Both the position numbers and the translations under genes were made by a program. From positions 372,001-436,000 of the forward strand of contig NZ_SMTK01000004.1 in the NCBI RefSeq assembly GCF_004357995.1: 64,000 nucleotides of DNA. The letters run 5' to 3'. Source of the DNA: Arthrobacter crusticola. Its GTDB lineage: Bacteria > Actinomycetota > Actinomycetes > Actinomycetales > Micrococcaceae. The notes below the pieces were generated by a model, which did not search any database, was not told where the DNA came from, and worked only from the letters and a program-made list of their open reading frames with translations. This document shows positions 37,854 to 45,011 of this stretch, one piece after another (position 1 is the first letter of the stretch; each line of letters opens with the position of its first letter).

Positions 37854-37937
37854 GCCGTCGAGCATACTCGGGACGCCGGTCGTGTCACCGCCCGCCGCCA
37901 GTTCCTGCTCGCTGGGATCCTGCTGTGGTTCAGTCAT
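37608..37937 (-). CDS. (GGAD)20 tandem-repeat protein
   Basis: The ATG at 37937 has a strong AGGAGG site. The 109-residue product has a normal-looking 28-residue head (EPQQDPSEQELAAGGDTTGV region) and then 20 four-residue units: 14 GGAD, RGAD, three GGAD, SGAD, RGAG. Repeats of this sort are acidic, disordered and could bind divalent cations. It resembles small Gly-Ala-Asp repeat proteins (BatC-like) of unknown role. It heads an operon with the JmjC oxygenase and the sucrase/ferredoxin protein. Confidence 0.72.
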   Translation of the reverse strand: MTEPQQDPSEQELAAGGDTTGVPSMLDGGGADGGADGGADGGADGGADGGADGGADGGADGGADGGADGGADGGADGGADGGADRGADGGADGGADGGADSGADRGAGI

Positions 37938-38133
37938 ATTTCCTCCTGAGAGTCGAATACTCCTCGTACCTGATCACCCCACCGGGCGGTGCATGACGTT
38001 GACATCACCCTATCGGCACAGATCAGCCGAGGGAACAGCCCGCAGATTCTCACTCACCAGGAGCGGAAGTGTGAGAGGGAGAACCCGAAGTAGGGCGGGG
38101 CGTAGGGTGGAAGCCGGACGAAAGGAGCACTTC

Positions 38134-38910
38134 ATGAAGAAAATCCTCATGGTACTGACCAGCGTTTCCGAGATCGGCGACACCGGGGAGAAGACCGGCT
38201 ACAACGTGGCCGAAGCTGCACACCCCTGGAAGGTTTTCAAGGATTCCGGGCATTTCGTCGACTTTGCCTCGATCAAAGGCGGCCAGCCTCCGCGCGACGA
38301 GGTGGACAAGGATGACCCCATCCAGGTCGCCTTCACGGAGGATGAGACCACGCATGCCGGCCTCTACAACACCGCCCGTATCGACGTTGTCAATGCCGAC
38401 CAATACGACGGCGTCTACCTCGTGGGAGGCCACGGCACCATGTGGGACTTCCCGGACAGCGAAGGCCTGCAGAACCTGGTGGCCAGTGTCTACAACGCCG
38501 GCGGCGTGGTGGGAGCGGTCTGCCACGGACCGGCAGGCCTGGTGAACGTCGAACTGGACAACGGGTTCCGTCTCGTTGAGGGGCGGAGGGTCGCGGCCTT
38601 CACCAATGAGGAGGAGGTTGCCGCGGGGAAGGACAAGGTCATCCCGTTCTTCCTGGCCGACCGGCTTAAAGAACAGGGAGCTACCCACGTCTCCGCCGAT
38701 GTCTTCGAGGAGAAGGTCGTGGTGGACGAGCGGCTGGTGACCGGCCAAAACCCGGCCTCGGCCGCCGGTGTGGCCAAGGAGATGGAGAAGCTCCTGGCGG
38801 AGGTTATTCACCAGGAGAAGGCCGAGGAGCAGCACGAGGCCCAGGCCCTGCGCGCCGAGAAGGACGCTGAGAAAGAGGCCAAGAAGGCTGACGCAGCAGC
38901 GGAGCACTAG
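38134..38910 (+). CDS. DJ-1/PfpI family protein (Hsp31/glyoxalase III-like) with charged tail
   Basis: The 258-residue class I amidotransferase-fold protein has the nucleophile elbow GAVCHGPAGL (about C130, His131), GVYLVGGHGTMWDF and an N-terminal ILMVLTSVSEIGDTG, as in Hsp31-type deglycases/glyoxalase III. After the fold (about residue 225), the last ~33 residues are a Glu/Lys/Ala-rich helix (EKAEEQHEAQALRAEKDAEK) not usual in the family. The start has AAAGGAG seven bases upstream. A strong hairpin follows the gene. Confidence 0.88.
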   Translation: MKKILMVLTSVSEIGDTGEKTGYNVAEAAHPWKVFKDSGHFVDFASIKGGQPPRDEVDKDDPIQVAFTEDETTHAGLYNTARIDVVNADQYDGVYLVGGHGTMWDFPDSEGLQNLVASVYNAGGVVGAVCHGPAGLVNVELDNGFRLVEGRRVAAFTNEEEVAAGKDKVIPFFLADRLKEQGATHVSADVFEEKVVVDERLVTGQNPASAAGVAKEMEKLLAEVIHQEKAEEQHEAQALRAEKDAEKEAKKADAAAEH

Positions 38911-38948
38911 CGGCTGCAGCGCACCAACGCCTGCAGATCACGGAAATC

Positions 38949-38978
38949 GGCGGCCGCCCCGAGAACGGGGCGGCCGCC
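38949..38978 (+). terminator. Strong GC hairpin downstream of the DJ-1/PfpI gene
   Basis: Perfect 12-base arms GGCGGCCGCCCC / GGGGCGGCCGCC with loop GAGAAC, followed by GGTCGTTTGTCC. There is only a weak T-run, so it may act as an intrinsic or assisted terminator. It also marks the boundary between dense genes and the sparse zone. Confidence 0.6.
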
Positions 38979-38998
38979 GGTCGTTTGTCCAGTGCAGG

Positions 38999-39452
38999 TC
39001 AGCGCTTGCCGCCCTGCGCCTTCGACGGGAGAAACTTCTCCGTGACAACACCGCTCACGTTGCCCGCGGCGTCGACCGCACGCACGTAGACCGTCATGGA
39101 CTGGGCGAGCGCCTCGCGTGTCCGGTCCGAGTGGAGACCGAAGCAGTCAGCGATCCGCGGGACCCAGCAGTCGTCGTTGTGGCGGCCCCCCAGGTAAACG
39201 GCGGAGGTGTGCTCCACACCCTTCGCGGGGGGGATCAGGTCACTTGTGTGCGGAGCCGAGGATTGACGGGGCCTGCGGGATGCTCTCGATCGTGATGTCG
39301 GTGCTGGTTTCGACGTATCTCACTTCGCCGTCGAGCTGATACGGCATGGGCCCGGCGCAACCCCAATAAACGGTGGGGGTGGTGGCCCCTCCGGCGGTCA
39401 GGGGCCGCCCCTGGCGCCTCCTGCGCGAAGCGCTGATTCGGATTGTGGTCAA
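38999..39452 (-). pseudogene. Frameshifted secreted/FN3-like protein remnant
   Basis: Two adjacent reverse-strand frames read as one protein if joined near 39240-39260. The upstream part ends DITIESIPQAPSILGSAHK and stops. The other frame carries on as HTSDLIPPAKGVEHTSAV and finishes MTVYVRAVDAAGNVSGVVTE near its C-terminus. The tail looks like a fibronectin-III/big-domain end of an extracellular enzyme. A single-base frameshift and no proper N-terminus suggest a decayed gene; a sequencing error is the alternative. Confidence 0.6.
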
Positions 39453-39673
39453 GCAGCCGGTTACCGGAGGACGTTGAATACCTAGGGTCCTTCGGACAGA
39501 CCTTAATCAGGCGAAGGCCGAACCGGAGTTACGGAAGGGTCCGCCGGCTCCATGAACGCAGGATGCTTCTTCTTAGGTCCGAGCCCGGGCCACCCGGAAG
39601 GCTCCCACTGCGGCAGAAGTCCAGTGGTTCGGGGCGCAGAGCGCACTGTTGACGGCGCCGTTAGGCTCGGAGC

Positions 39674-39892
39674 ATGGGTGCCAAGCGTAGGAAATGGCCG
39701 ACCAAAGGCCACGCTTTGACTGGTGGCGTTTTTGCGTTGCTCTGGATGGCCAGCAATGCGTATTCCGTACTGGCCGAGGGTCGCCCCGCCACTGGGTTCT
39801 ACTGGGTCATGCAGGCCGTTTGGCTGGTCTTCGTCTTACTGTGTGTGTGGTTGTTCATTCGAGCCGTGAAGCGGCCAGAAGACACACGATAA
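39674..39892 (+). CDS. Small two-helix membrane protein
   Basis: The 72-residue protein has a basic N-terminus (GAKRRKWPTKGHAL), two hydrophobic stretches (GGVFALLWMASNAYSVL and VMQAVWLVFVLLCVWLFI) and ends RAVKRPEDTR. CGGAG lies just before the ATG. I know no family; the positive-inside pattern supports a real membrane protein. Confidence 0.55.
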   Translation: MGAKRRKWPTKGHALTGGVFALLWMASNAYSVLAEGRPATGFYWVMQAVWLVFVLLCVWLFIRAVKRPEDTR

Positions 39893-39972
39893 CGTCGGTT
39901 ATGTTGTGGGCGTTGGATTTAATCATCGGTTCCCTAAACCCTTGGTCGCCGCTCCGAATCCGCTTGGGCACC

Positions 39973-40024
39973 GCCCGACTAGCTCAGTGATGGGGCGCAT
40001 TCTTGGTAAGGACGAGGTCGCCAG
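39973..40024 (+). tRNA. Truncated tRNA-Thr(GGT) fragment (5' part)
   Basis: GCCCGAC-TA-GCTC-AGTGATG-GGGC-G follows the 5' acceptor strand and D-arm of a tRNA. Then come CATTC-TTGGTAA-GGACG, an anticodon arm with anticodon GGT, and AGGTC. The anticodon stem has one A-C mismatch, and no T-loop (TTCRA) or 3' acceptor strand matching GTCGGGC follows. It is a broken tRNA copy, typical of an integration or recombination scar. Confidence 0.6.
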
Positions 40025-40309
40025 ACCGAACGCCTCCGAGACACCCGGACCTCAGCTGAGTTAGACCAGTGCTGTTCGGCCCTGCGCGCACGCATCGAGG
40101 AGCTGCGCCGCCGGATTGTTGAAGAGCACGGCTTCGTCCTCATCGCGCCCGTCCGGTGCGGCCGCGGCATGATCCCCGTCGACGAAGACAACGACGAAAC
40201 CAACCACGCCATGGACGCCTGCTCGGCCTGCACCGCGGAACTCTCCACGTACACCGGCAAGGACGCCCAGGCTTCGGCCGAACCCTCCACCGTTCCACAG
40301 GTCGACTAG
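40010..40309 (+). pseudogene. Headless coding fragment, unidentified
   Basis: After a TAA at 40007 the frame runs to TAG at 40307 with strongly coding-like composition: SALRARIEELRRRIVEEHGF, then VLIAPVRCGRGMIPVDEDND, MDACSACTAELSTYTG. There is no start codon near the beginning. It abuts the tRNA-Thr fragment, so it is probably the 3' end of a gene brought in or cut by the same event. Family not recognised. Confidence 0.45.
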
Positions 40310-40434
40310 GCAGCAACCGCCCGACAGGGAGCTACTACGCCATGCGGGGAGCTCCTGGTCCTATGTGACGGTCTCCGTCGCCTGGATGCTGCCATTGGAA
40401 CCCAAGACGGCCAGGTCATTTGCCGCGGCGGAGT

Positions 40435-40671
40435 TCATGCTGCCTTCCTCGCAGACGACCCGGAGAACAAGCGTTCCAGGCAGTGGATCTCCCTCTCGAT
40501 GCGGGCGTCAGCCCAGATCGTGCCGGTATATTTCACATGCGTCCACCCGGCCGCGTCCAGCGAGACGGACACCTTTGCCTCGCGCCATCGACCCTTCCAG
40601 AGCGACCTGACGACGTCGCCGTCGACCCGGGTATTGAAATACCGACCCGACATTGCTGCCAGGCGCAGCAC
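40435..40671 (-). CDS. Possible small protein or remnant, unidentified
   Basis: A 78-codon frame with GC-rich third positions encodes SGRYFNTRVDGDVVRSLWKG and later VSLDAAGWTHVKYTGTIWAD, ending LERLFSGSSARKAA. The composition is protein-like, but there is no ribosome-binding site and the surroundings are decayed. It may be a fragment. No family recognised. Confidence 0.3.
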   Translation of the reverse strand: MLRLAAMSGRYFNTRVDGDVVRSLWKGRWREAKVSVSLDAAGWTHVKYTGTIWADARIEREIHCLERLFSGSSARKAA

Positions 40672-40681
40672 CGAGCATGGC

Positions 40682-40736
40682 CACAGAACATATCCTCAGC
40701 CCGTAGGCGCACCACAGGAAGAAGCCCCCAATTGCC
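40682..40736 (-). repeat. Decayed duplicate of the small membrane gene at 51 kb
   Basis: These 55 bases match 51078-51133 with about four differences, including a one-base indel that breaks the frame. In the intact copy they encode the N-terminus MEDFFLWCAYGLTICSV. Here the start codon is kept (TTG) but the frame is shifted and nothing follows. Confidence 0.75.
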
Positions 40737-41125
40737 AGAGGACGAAAACACTGCGGAGATGAGCGCCGAAGCCTTCAGTACCGCGTTCACCGATTTGAGG
40801 ACAGGAGACGTCATTAGAGTGAGTTCTGGGCACGGCTTCACGCGTCCAGCCGGACACCGCCTTTGACCTGTTTGTGGAGCACCCAGTAGAGCGGCACCTG
40901 ATCCAGTTCTGGAGGGAATCACCGTCACCGATGAAGATTCTGGCCCCGTGTCTGCTTCCTGGCAGGCCGCGGCGGATCGTCTCGCGGGTTGAGGGGCCGC
41001 CAGCGGCCTGGACACGAGCCGATCTGTGCCTAATCCAGAGTGGAAATGGCACCCGCCCACGACGCGATGACCGCCTAGATTGAGCCCAAGGGGCCCATTT
41101 CACCGTCTTCCCAGCCCGCTGCAGT

Positions 41126-41917
41126 TTAGGAGTGTTGATTCTGCCGAGAAGTGGCCGACGATGGATTCAATATTCCCAGTTCGTGTGCCGTTTGGACTGC
41201 CATGAGACGGTCGCACACATCCAGTTTCCGGTATACGTGCTCCAGGTGCTTTTCCGCAGTGCGAGGCGAGATGTTGAGCCGCCTCGCCAGGCTTTCCGCG
41301 GTCAGGCCCTTGCTCAGCAGCGTCAAGATTGACATCTCGCGAATGGTCAGGCCGGGATTGGAGTGCTGCGTGGAGTCCCCGGCCCTCATTGGCACTACCG
41401 CGATGTGCAGTGCAAGACCGGTCAGGATCGGTTGCAGCAGCCTGGCCAGGTCCATCTCCTGCTCGGTGAAGTCGCGGTCGGACCGTTGGATGAGGTAGGT
41501 GTTGTGGTTGACCCCGCCGACCCGCAACGGGATCGACAATTGCTGGTTTATGTTCCAGGGGCGGGCCGTTTCCTCCCAGGCTTGTTGGAGTCTGTTGCTC
41601 GCCAGAGCCTCAGGAACCCGCCCGCAGGACTGGGGTTCGGACTGCCCGGTGAACATGTACCAGCGCAACAGCGGTTGTTGCCTAAGGTCGTACTCCCCCG
41701 GCGGTTCGTCGGGTATGTAGTTCCGGGGCCAGGCAGCGAGGATGTGATTGTCCCAGGCAGGGCCCACAAGGTTCCGCCCGGAGAGAGCTGAGTTGAACGA
41801 CTGGTTGAGGAGAGCCAGGATGTGCTCCTCATGGGCCGTGGGCAGCCCAGGCGGCTGCTGAAGGATTTCTCCAACGAGCTCCAGCCACATGCGGTACTGC
41901 GCGTCATTGCGGGCCAC
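41126..41917 (-). CDS. LuxR-family transcriptional regulator
   Basis: The 263-residue protein has an N-terminal sensory region of unknown type (about 1-190; GAF-like character around SIPLRVGGVNHNTYLIQRSD) and a C-terminal LuxR/GerE helix-turn-helix: LTIREMSILTLLSKGLTAES, LARRLNISPRTAEKHLEHVYRKL at about 205-250. There is no receiver domain, so it is not a classical response regulator. GTG at 41917 is the start. It faces away from the RTX protein gene and may control it. Confidence 0.85.
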   Translation of the reverse strand: MARNDAQYRMWLELVGEILQQPPGLPTAHEEHILALLNQSFNSALSGRNLVGPAWDNHILAAWPRNYIPDEPPGEYDLRQQPLLRWYMFTGQSEPQSCGRVPEALASNRLQQAWEETARPWNINQQLSIPLRVGGVNHNTYLIQRSDRDFTEQEMDLARLLQPILTGLALHIAVVPMRAGDSTQHSNPGLTIREMSILTLLSKGLTAESLARRLNISPRTAEKHLEHVYRKLDVCDRLMAVQTAHELGILNPSSATSRQNQHS

Positions 41918-42265
41918 GCTTCAATTTTAAGTTCGAGCGCGCTGCGGCGGCCCAGGCCATACGTCCCGAGTAGGGCGCCGACAGCCGGTCCGGATGTACG
42001 TAGAAGTGCGTATGGGTCCAACCACGGCTCCCAACTATTCTGGTTTCAGCATTCATGCGGCCACGACAGAAACGTGGTCCCGTTGCGAAGGCCGTGCCGT
42101 TCCCGCATAGACGGGCGGCCATGTCCCAGTCCCTTCTGTCGGGGCGGTGAGCCATCTAGCCAACAGCTAGAAATCGGCGGGCTCGAACCAAAGGAACGCT
42201 GCTGAACTGTGAGCGCAGGACGAGTGTGCCTCATTGAGTTCAGCCTTATTCATCAAGGATCTCCG
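41918..42265. other. 348-base divergent intergenic region
   Basis: The region lies between the LuxR regulator and the RTX protein, so both promoters should be here. It holds an inverted repeat TCTAGC-caaca-GCTAGA at 42155-42171, a possible operator about 95 bases before the RTX start. I see no gene in it. Confidence 0.5.
42155..42171 (+). promoter_or_regulatory. Inverted repeat, candidate operator
   Basis: TCTAGC-caaca-GCTAGA, six-base arms with a five-base spacer, upstream of the RTX gene and downstream (divergent) of the LuxR gene. LuxR-type sites are usually such dyads. It is short, so chance is possible. Confidence 0.3.
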
Positions 42266-43234
42266 ATGAACAGCACAAGCACTTCATATCCGGCCGTTCC
42301 CGACAACACAGTCCCGGCCGGCGGAAACAGCCATCGACGCACGTTCCGCAGACGTGTAGTCGGAGCCCTCGCGACCGGCGCCCTGACCGGGCCGGCACTC
42401 CTTCTTGGCGCAGTTCCTGCCCAAGCCGCGGCGACAGGTGTCTACATCGCCAATGGCATCCTGGAAGTGCGGGCCGGGGCGGCAACCGAAAACAGGATCA
42501 CCGTTGAACGCGTTCCATATGGAATGTCCTGGCGCTATGTCGTTAGGGACACCGGCGCCACCGTGACTATCGGAAATGGTTGCATCAAAATCGATGCGAA
42601 TACCGCCCGGTGCAACTACAGCGGCGTCTCATCCGTTGCTGTCAGAACCCTGGACCTACCGGACAGGATCAACTCGAATGTAACGGTAGGAACGTGGGTG
42701 AGCGCCGGTGATGGTAACGATTACGTGGACCTCCATTCCGCCCACGACACCGCTTACGGTGGGCCGGGAAACGACAAAATATTCGGATGGGGTGGCAAGG
42801 ACCGCCTGTACGGTGAAGCCGGGAACGATATTATCCACGGCCATGCTCACGATGACACCGTGGACGGCGGCAGAGGGACGGACGAAATATATGGCGACGA
42901 GGGAGCCGACATGCTCTGGGGCGAGGAAGCCAACACCCTCCAGGCCGGCAGTGGAGGCGATCTAATGCGTGGCGGCGCTGGTAATGACCGAATGCGCGGA
43001 ATGTATGGAAGCGACCGCATGTACGGGGAGGCTGGTGACGACACGGTGCAAGGTGGCTACGACCGAGACAGAGTGATTGGCGGCGCCGGAAGTGACGATC
43101 TTGGCGGTGGTAACGGCAACGACTGGCTCTATGGTCGGGACGATAGGGCCGGCAACGACATTGTCCGAGGGGATAGTGGAAGTGACTACTGCGAGGCAGA
43201 TCCCGGTGACACCAAGCAAAACTGTGAAACCTGA
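42266..43234 (+). CDS. Secreted RTX (hemolysin-type) calcium-binding repeat protein
   Basis: The 322-residue protein has a Tat-like signal (RRTFRRRVVGALATGAL then LLGAVPAQAAA, cleavage after about residue 54), an ~95-residue N-terminal domain, and RTX nonapeptide repeats from about 150 to 310: GGPGNDKIFGWGGKDRLYGE, GGRGTDEIYGDEGADMLWG, GGAGNDRMRGMYGSDRMYG. The repeats form a Ca2+-binding beta-roll. No catalytic domain is visible. AAGGATC precedes the ATG. RTX proteins in actinobacteria usually leave by Sec/Tat, not the Gram-negative type I route. Confidence 0.85.
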   Translation: MNSTSTSYPAVPDNTVPAGGNSHRRTFRRRVVGALATGALTGPALLLGAVPAQAAATGVYIANGILEVRAGAATENRITVERVPYGMSWRYVVRDTGATVTIGNGCIKIDANTARCNYSGVSSVAVRTLDLPDRINSNVTVGTWVSAGDGNDYVDLHSAHDTAYGGPGNDKIFGWGGKDRLYGEAGNDIIHGHAHDDTVDGGRGTDEIYGDEGADMLWGEEANTLQAGSGGDLMRGGAGNDRMRGMYGSDRMYGEAGDDTVQGGYDRDRVIGGAGSDDLGGGNGNDWLYGRDDRAGNDIVRGDSGSDYCEADPGDTKQNCET

Positions 43235-43695
43235 CCTCCCGTCAGGACGCCTAAATTCGCCCTGAGGACGACCAACGTAGCGGTGCTCCCACTTCTCCAA
43301 AGTGCGGTGCACCGCCACGTTGTCCGAGTAGCCCCCGCGCAGTCGCTGTGGGACAGCATGCACAAGCGATCCCGCTGGGTTTCGGCGGCTAGATTGAGCC
43401 CATGGGGGCTGAGAAAAAGCAGATGAGCGCGTTCGTCGCGGGCTGACGCGTTGCCGGGTTGGCGGGGCGGCATCTACAGGTTGCAGACGCGCTCCAAGAC
43501 TGGTTCGGGACAACCCAAAAGACGTAGAGCGTGTGCACGCACTATCCGCTCGAGTACCCTCACCGTCTCATGGAGGTCATAAGCGTCGAAACCCTTGTTA
43601 CCGTGGGCCAGATCGTTGCAAACTCGGCTTAGCGCGTATGCGACGCACCGGCACCTTCACCACCGCGAACCCATTGAGCAGAAGGCGAGAAGACC
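43235..43695. other. 461-base stretch of gene remnants
   Basis: No intact gene is visible. The reverse strand at about 43247-43330 has a protein-like stretch SDNVAVHRTLEKWEHRYVGR of unknown origin. CTAGATTGAGCCCATGGG at 43389-43406 looks like a -10 element with a leaderless ATG, but the frame stops after 14 codons. The rest holds no supported feature. Confidence 0.45.
43389..43443 (+). pseudogene. Leaderless promoter with a 14-codon truncated start
   Basis: TAGATT is followed after six bases by ATG 43401, reading MGAEKKQMSAFVAG and stop. The promoter-like word CTAGATTGAGCCCA is repeated exactly at 41075-41088. It probably is the surviving 5' end of a lost gene; a real micro-ORF is less likely. 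Confidence 0.3.
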
Positions 43696-44805
43696 ATGCC
43701 CACGACCGTCACCGCAGCAGTCGCCCGGACCGGAGAGGACGACTTCTCGATCGAGCGGCTGGAACTGGAGGACCCGCGTCCGGATGAGGTCCTCGTCCGC
43801 TACACCGCGGCCGGCCTGTGCCAGACCGATCTGGAAGCCGCCGCGGGTCGTCTGCCCACCCCGCTCCCGGTCGTCCTCGGCCATGAGGGTGCCGGTGTCG
43901 TGGAGGCCGTCGGCTCCGGGGTCACCGGCTTCCGGCCCGGCGACCGGGTCGTGCTCAGCCTCGACTCCGACGGCATCTGCCCCAACTGTCTGTCCGGTCA
44001 GCCTGCCTACTGCGAGCGACACACCCCGCTGAACTTCGAGGCCCGCCGCGCGGACGGCTCGGTCGGACTCACGGACAGTGCCGGGCCGGTCCATGATCAC
44101 TTCTTCGGCCAGTCCTCCTTCGCCAGCCACGGCCTCGCCCACCCGCGCGGCCTGATCAAGGTGGACGACGAGGTGCCGCTGGCGACACTGGCCCCTCTCG
44201 GCTGCGGCGTCATCACCGGCGCCGGAGCGGTCTTCAACTCCCTCCGGGTCCAGGCAGGCAGCACTCTCGCCGTCTTCGGCGTGGGAGCGGTCGGACTCTC
44301 CGCGCTGATGGCGGCCGTCGCCTGCGGCGCCACGCGTGTCATTGCCGTGGACACCAAGCCCGAACGCCTCGCCCTGGCCAAGGAGCTGGGTGCCACCGAC
44401 CTGGTGAACGCAGCAACCGCCGACACCGCCGAGGCCATCACCGACCTGACCGGCGGACGCGGGGTCGACTACAGCGTCGAGTCGACGGGCGTCGTCGCGG
44501 TGATGAACACCGCAATCGCCGCCCTCGCCCCCCTGGGCTCCGCCGCCATCCTCGGTGTCGCCGCCCTGGACGCCACCTTGCACGCCAACATCTTCGAACT
44601 GCTCAAGGGCCGCACCATCACCGGCTCGGTCATGGGACACCAGGCCCCAGGTGTCCTCATCCCCCGACTGATCGGCCTGTACCGCCAGGGCCGCTTCCCC
44701 TTCGACCGCATGATCCGCACCTACCCGCTGGCCGACATCAACACCGCCGTCGCCGATGTGAAGGCAGGCCGCACCGCCAAGGCCGTCCTCACCCACGCGG
44801 CCTGA
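43696..44805 (+). CDS. Zinc-dependent alcohol dehydrogenase (aryl-alcohol type)
   Basis: The 369-residue medium-chain dehydrogenase has catalytic-zinc residues Cys in GLCQTDLEA and GHEGAGVVE, cofactor loop VFGVGAVGLSALMAA, then DTKPERL favouring NAD(H). In the structural-zinc lobe SDSDGICPNCLSGQPAYC has three Cys and an Asp where the first Cys normally lies. It resembles benzyl/aryl or geraniol dehydrogenases. It may work with the iron-dependent dehydrogenase 206 bases downstream. Confidence 0.88.
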   Translation: MPTTVTAAVARTGEDDFSIERLELEDPRPDEVLVRYTAAGLCQTDLEAAAGRLPTPLPVVLGHEGAGVVEAVGSGVTGFRPGDRVVLSLDSDGICPNCLSGQPAYCERHTPLNFEARRADGSVGLTDSAGPVHDHFFGQSSFASHGLAHPRGLIKVDDEVPLATLAPLGCGVITGAGAVFNSLRVQAGSTLAVFGVGAVGLSALMAAVACGATRVIAVDTKPERLALAKELGATDLVNAATADTAEAITDLTGGRGVDYSVESTGVVAVMNTAIAALAPLGSAAILGVAALDATLHANIFELLKGRTITGSVMGHQAPGVLIPRLIGLYRQGRFPFDRMIRTYPLADINTAVADVKAGRTAKAVLTHAA

Positions 44806-44911
44806 CCGAAAGGCCCGACTCTCCCGCCCACTGCCGCCCCCGCCACCGACGCCCAGCCCCGGGATTAGCTGTAGCAATCGACGCCTACACCGACGTCCAA
44901 GGCATTCGGAC

Positions 44912-44925
44912 GTCACTCAAGTGAC
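44912..44925 (+). promoter_or_regulatory. Palindrome GTCACT-ca-AGTGAC
   Basis: Six-base perfect arms about 87 bases before the iron-type alcohol dehydrogenase start, in the 206-base gap between the two dehydrogenase genes. A broken AraC-family gene lies downstream. Candidate operator only. Confidence 0.3.
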
Positions 44926-45011
44926 TTTCTGACGCTGGGCGAGTGACCGGGTCCGCCGCGCTCGCCCCAGCTGGAAAGTCCCGTTCAACTCACCGAGAAA
45001 GGTAGCAAGAG

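Larger units (their letters stand above)
40310..41125. other. 816-base stretch without a confident gene
   Basis: It contains a possible short reverse-strand reading frame (40435-40671), a decayed copy of a small membrane gene (40682-40736) and otherwise short frames on both strands with no support. Near the end, CTAGATTGAGCCCA at 41075-41088 recurs at 43389-43402. I see no intact gene between 40740 and 41125. Confidence 0.6.

Noticed and set aside
36934-38133. Long forward frame upstream of the DJ-1/PfpI gene
   Set aside because: It runs antisense through the oxygenase and the repeat; the real start at 38134 has a good ribosome-binding site.
39979-40290. 103-codon reverse frame at the tRNA fragment
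   Set aside because: It is antisense to a more protein-like forward frame and to the tRNA fragment; Ser/Arg-rich shadow.
43247-43330. Possible transposase fragment (VHRTLEKWEHRYVG)
   Set aside because: I could not tie it to any transposase family and no inverted repeats flank it; left as an unknown remnant.
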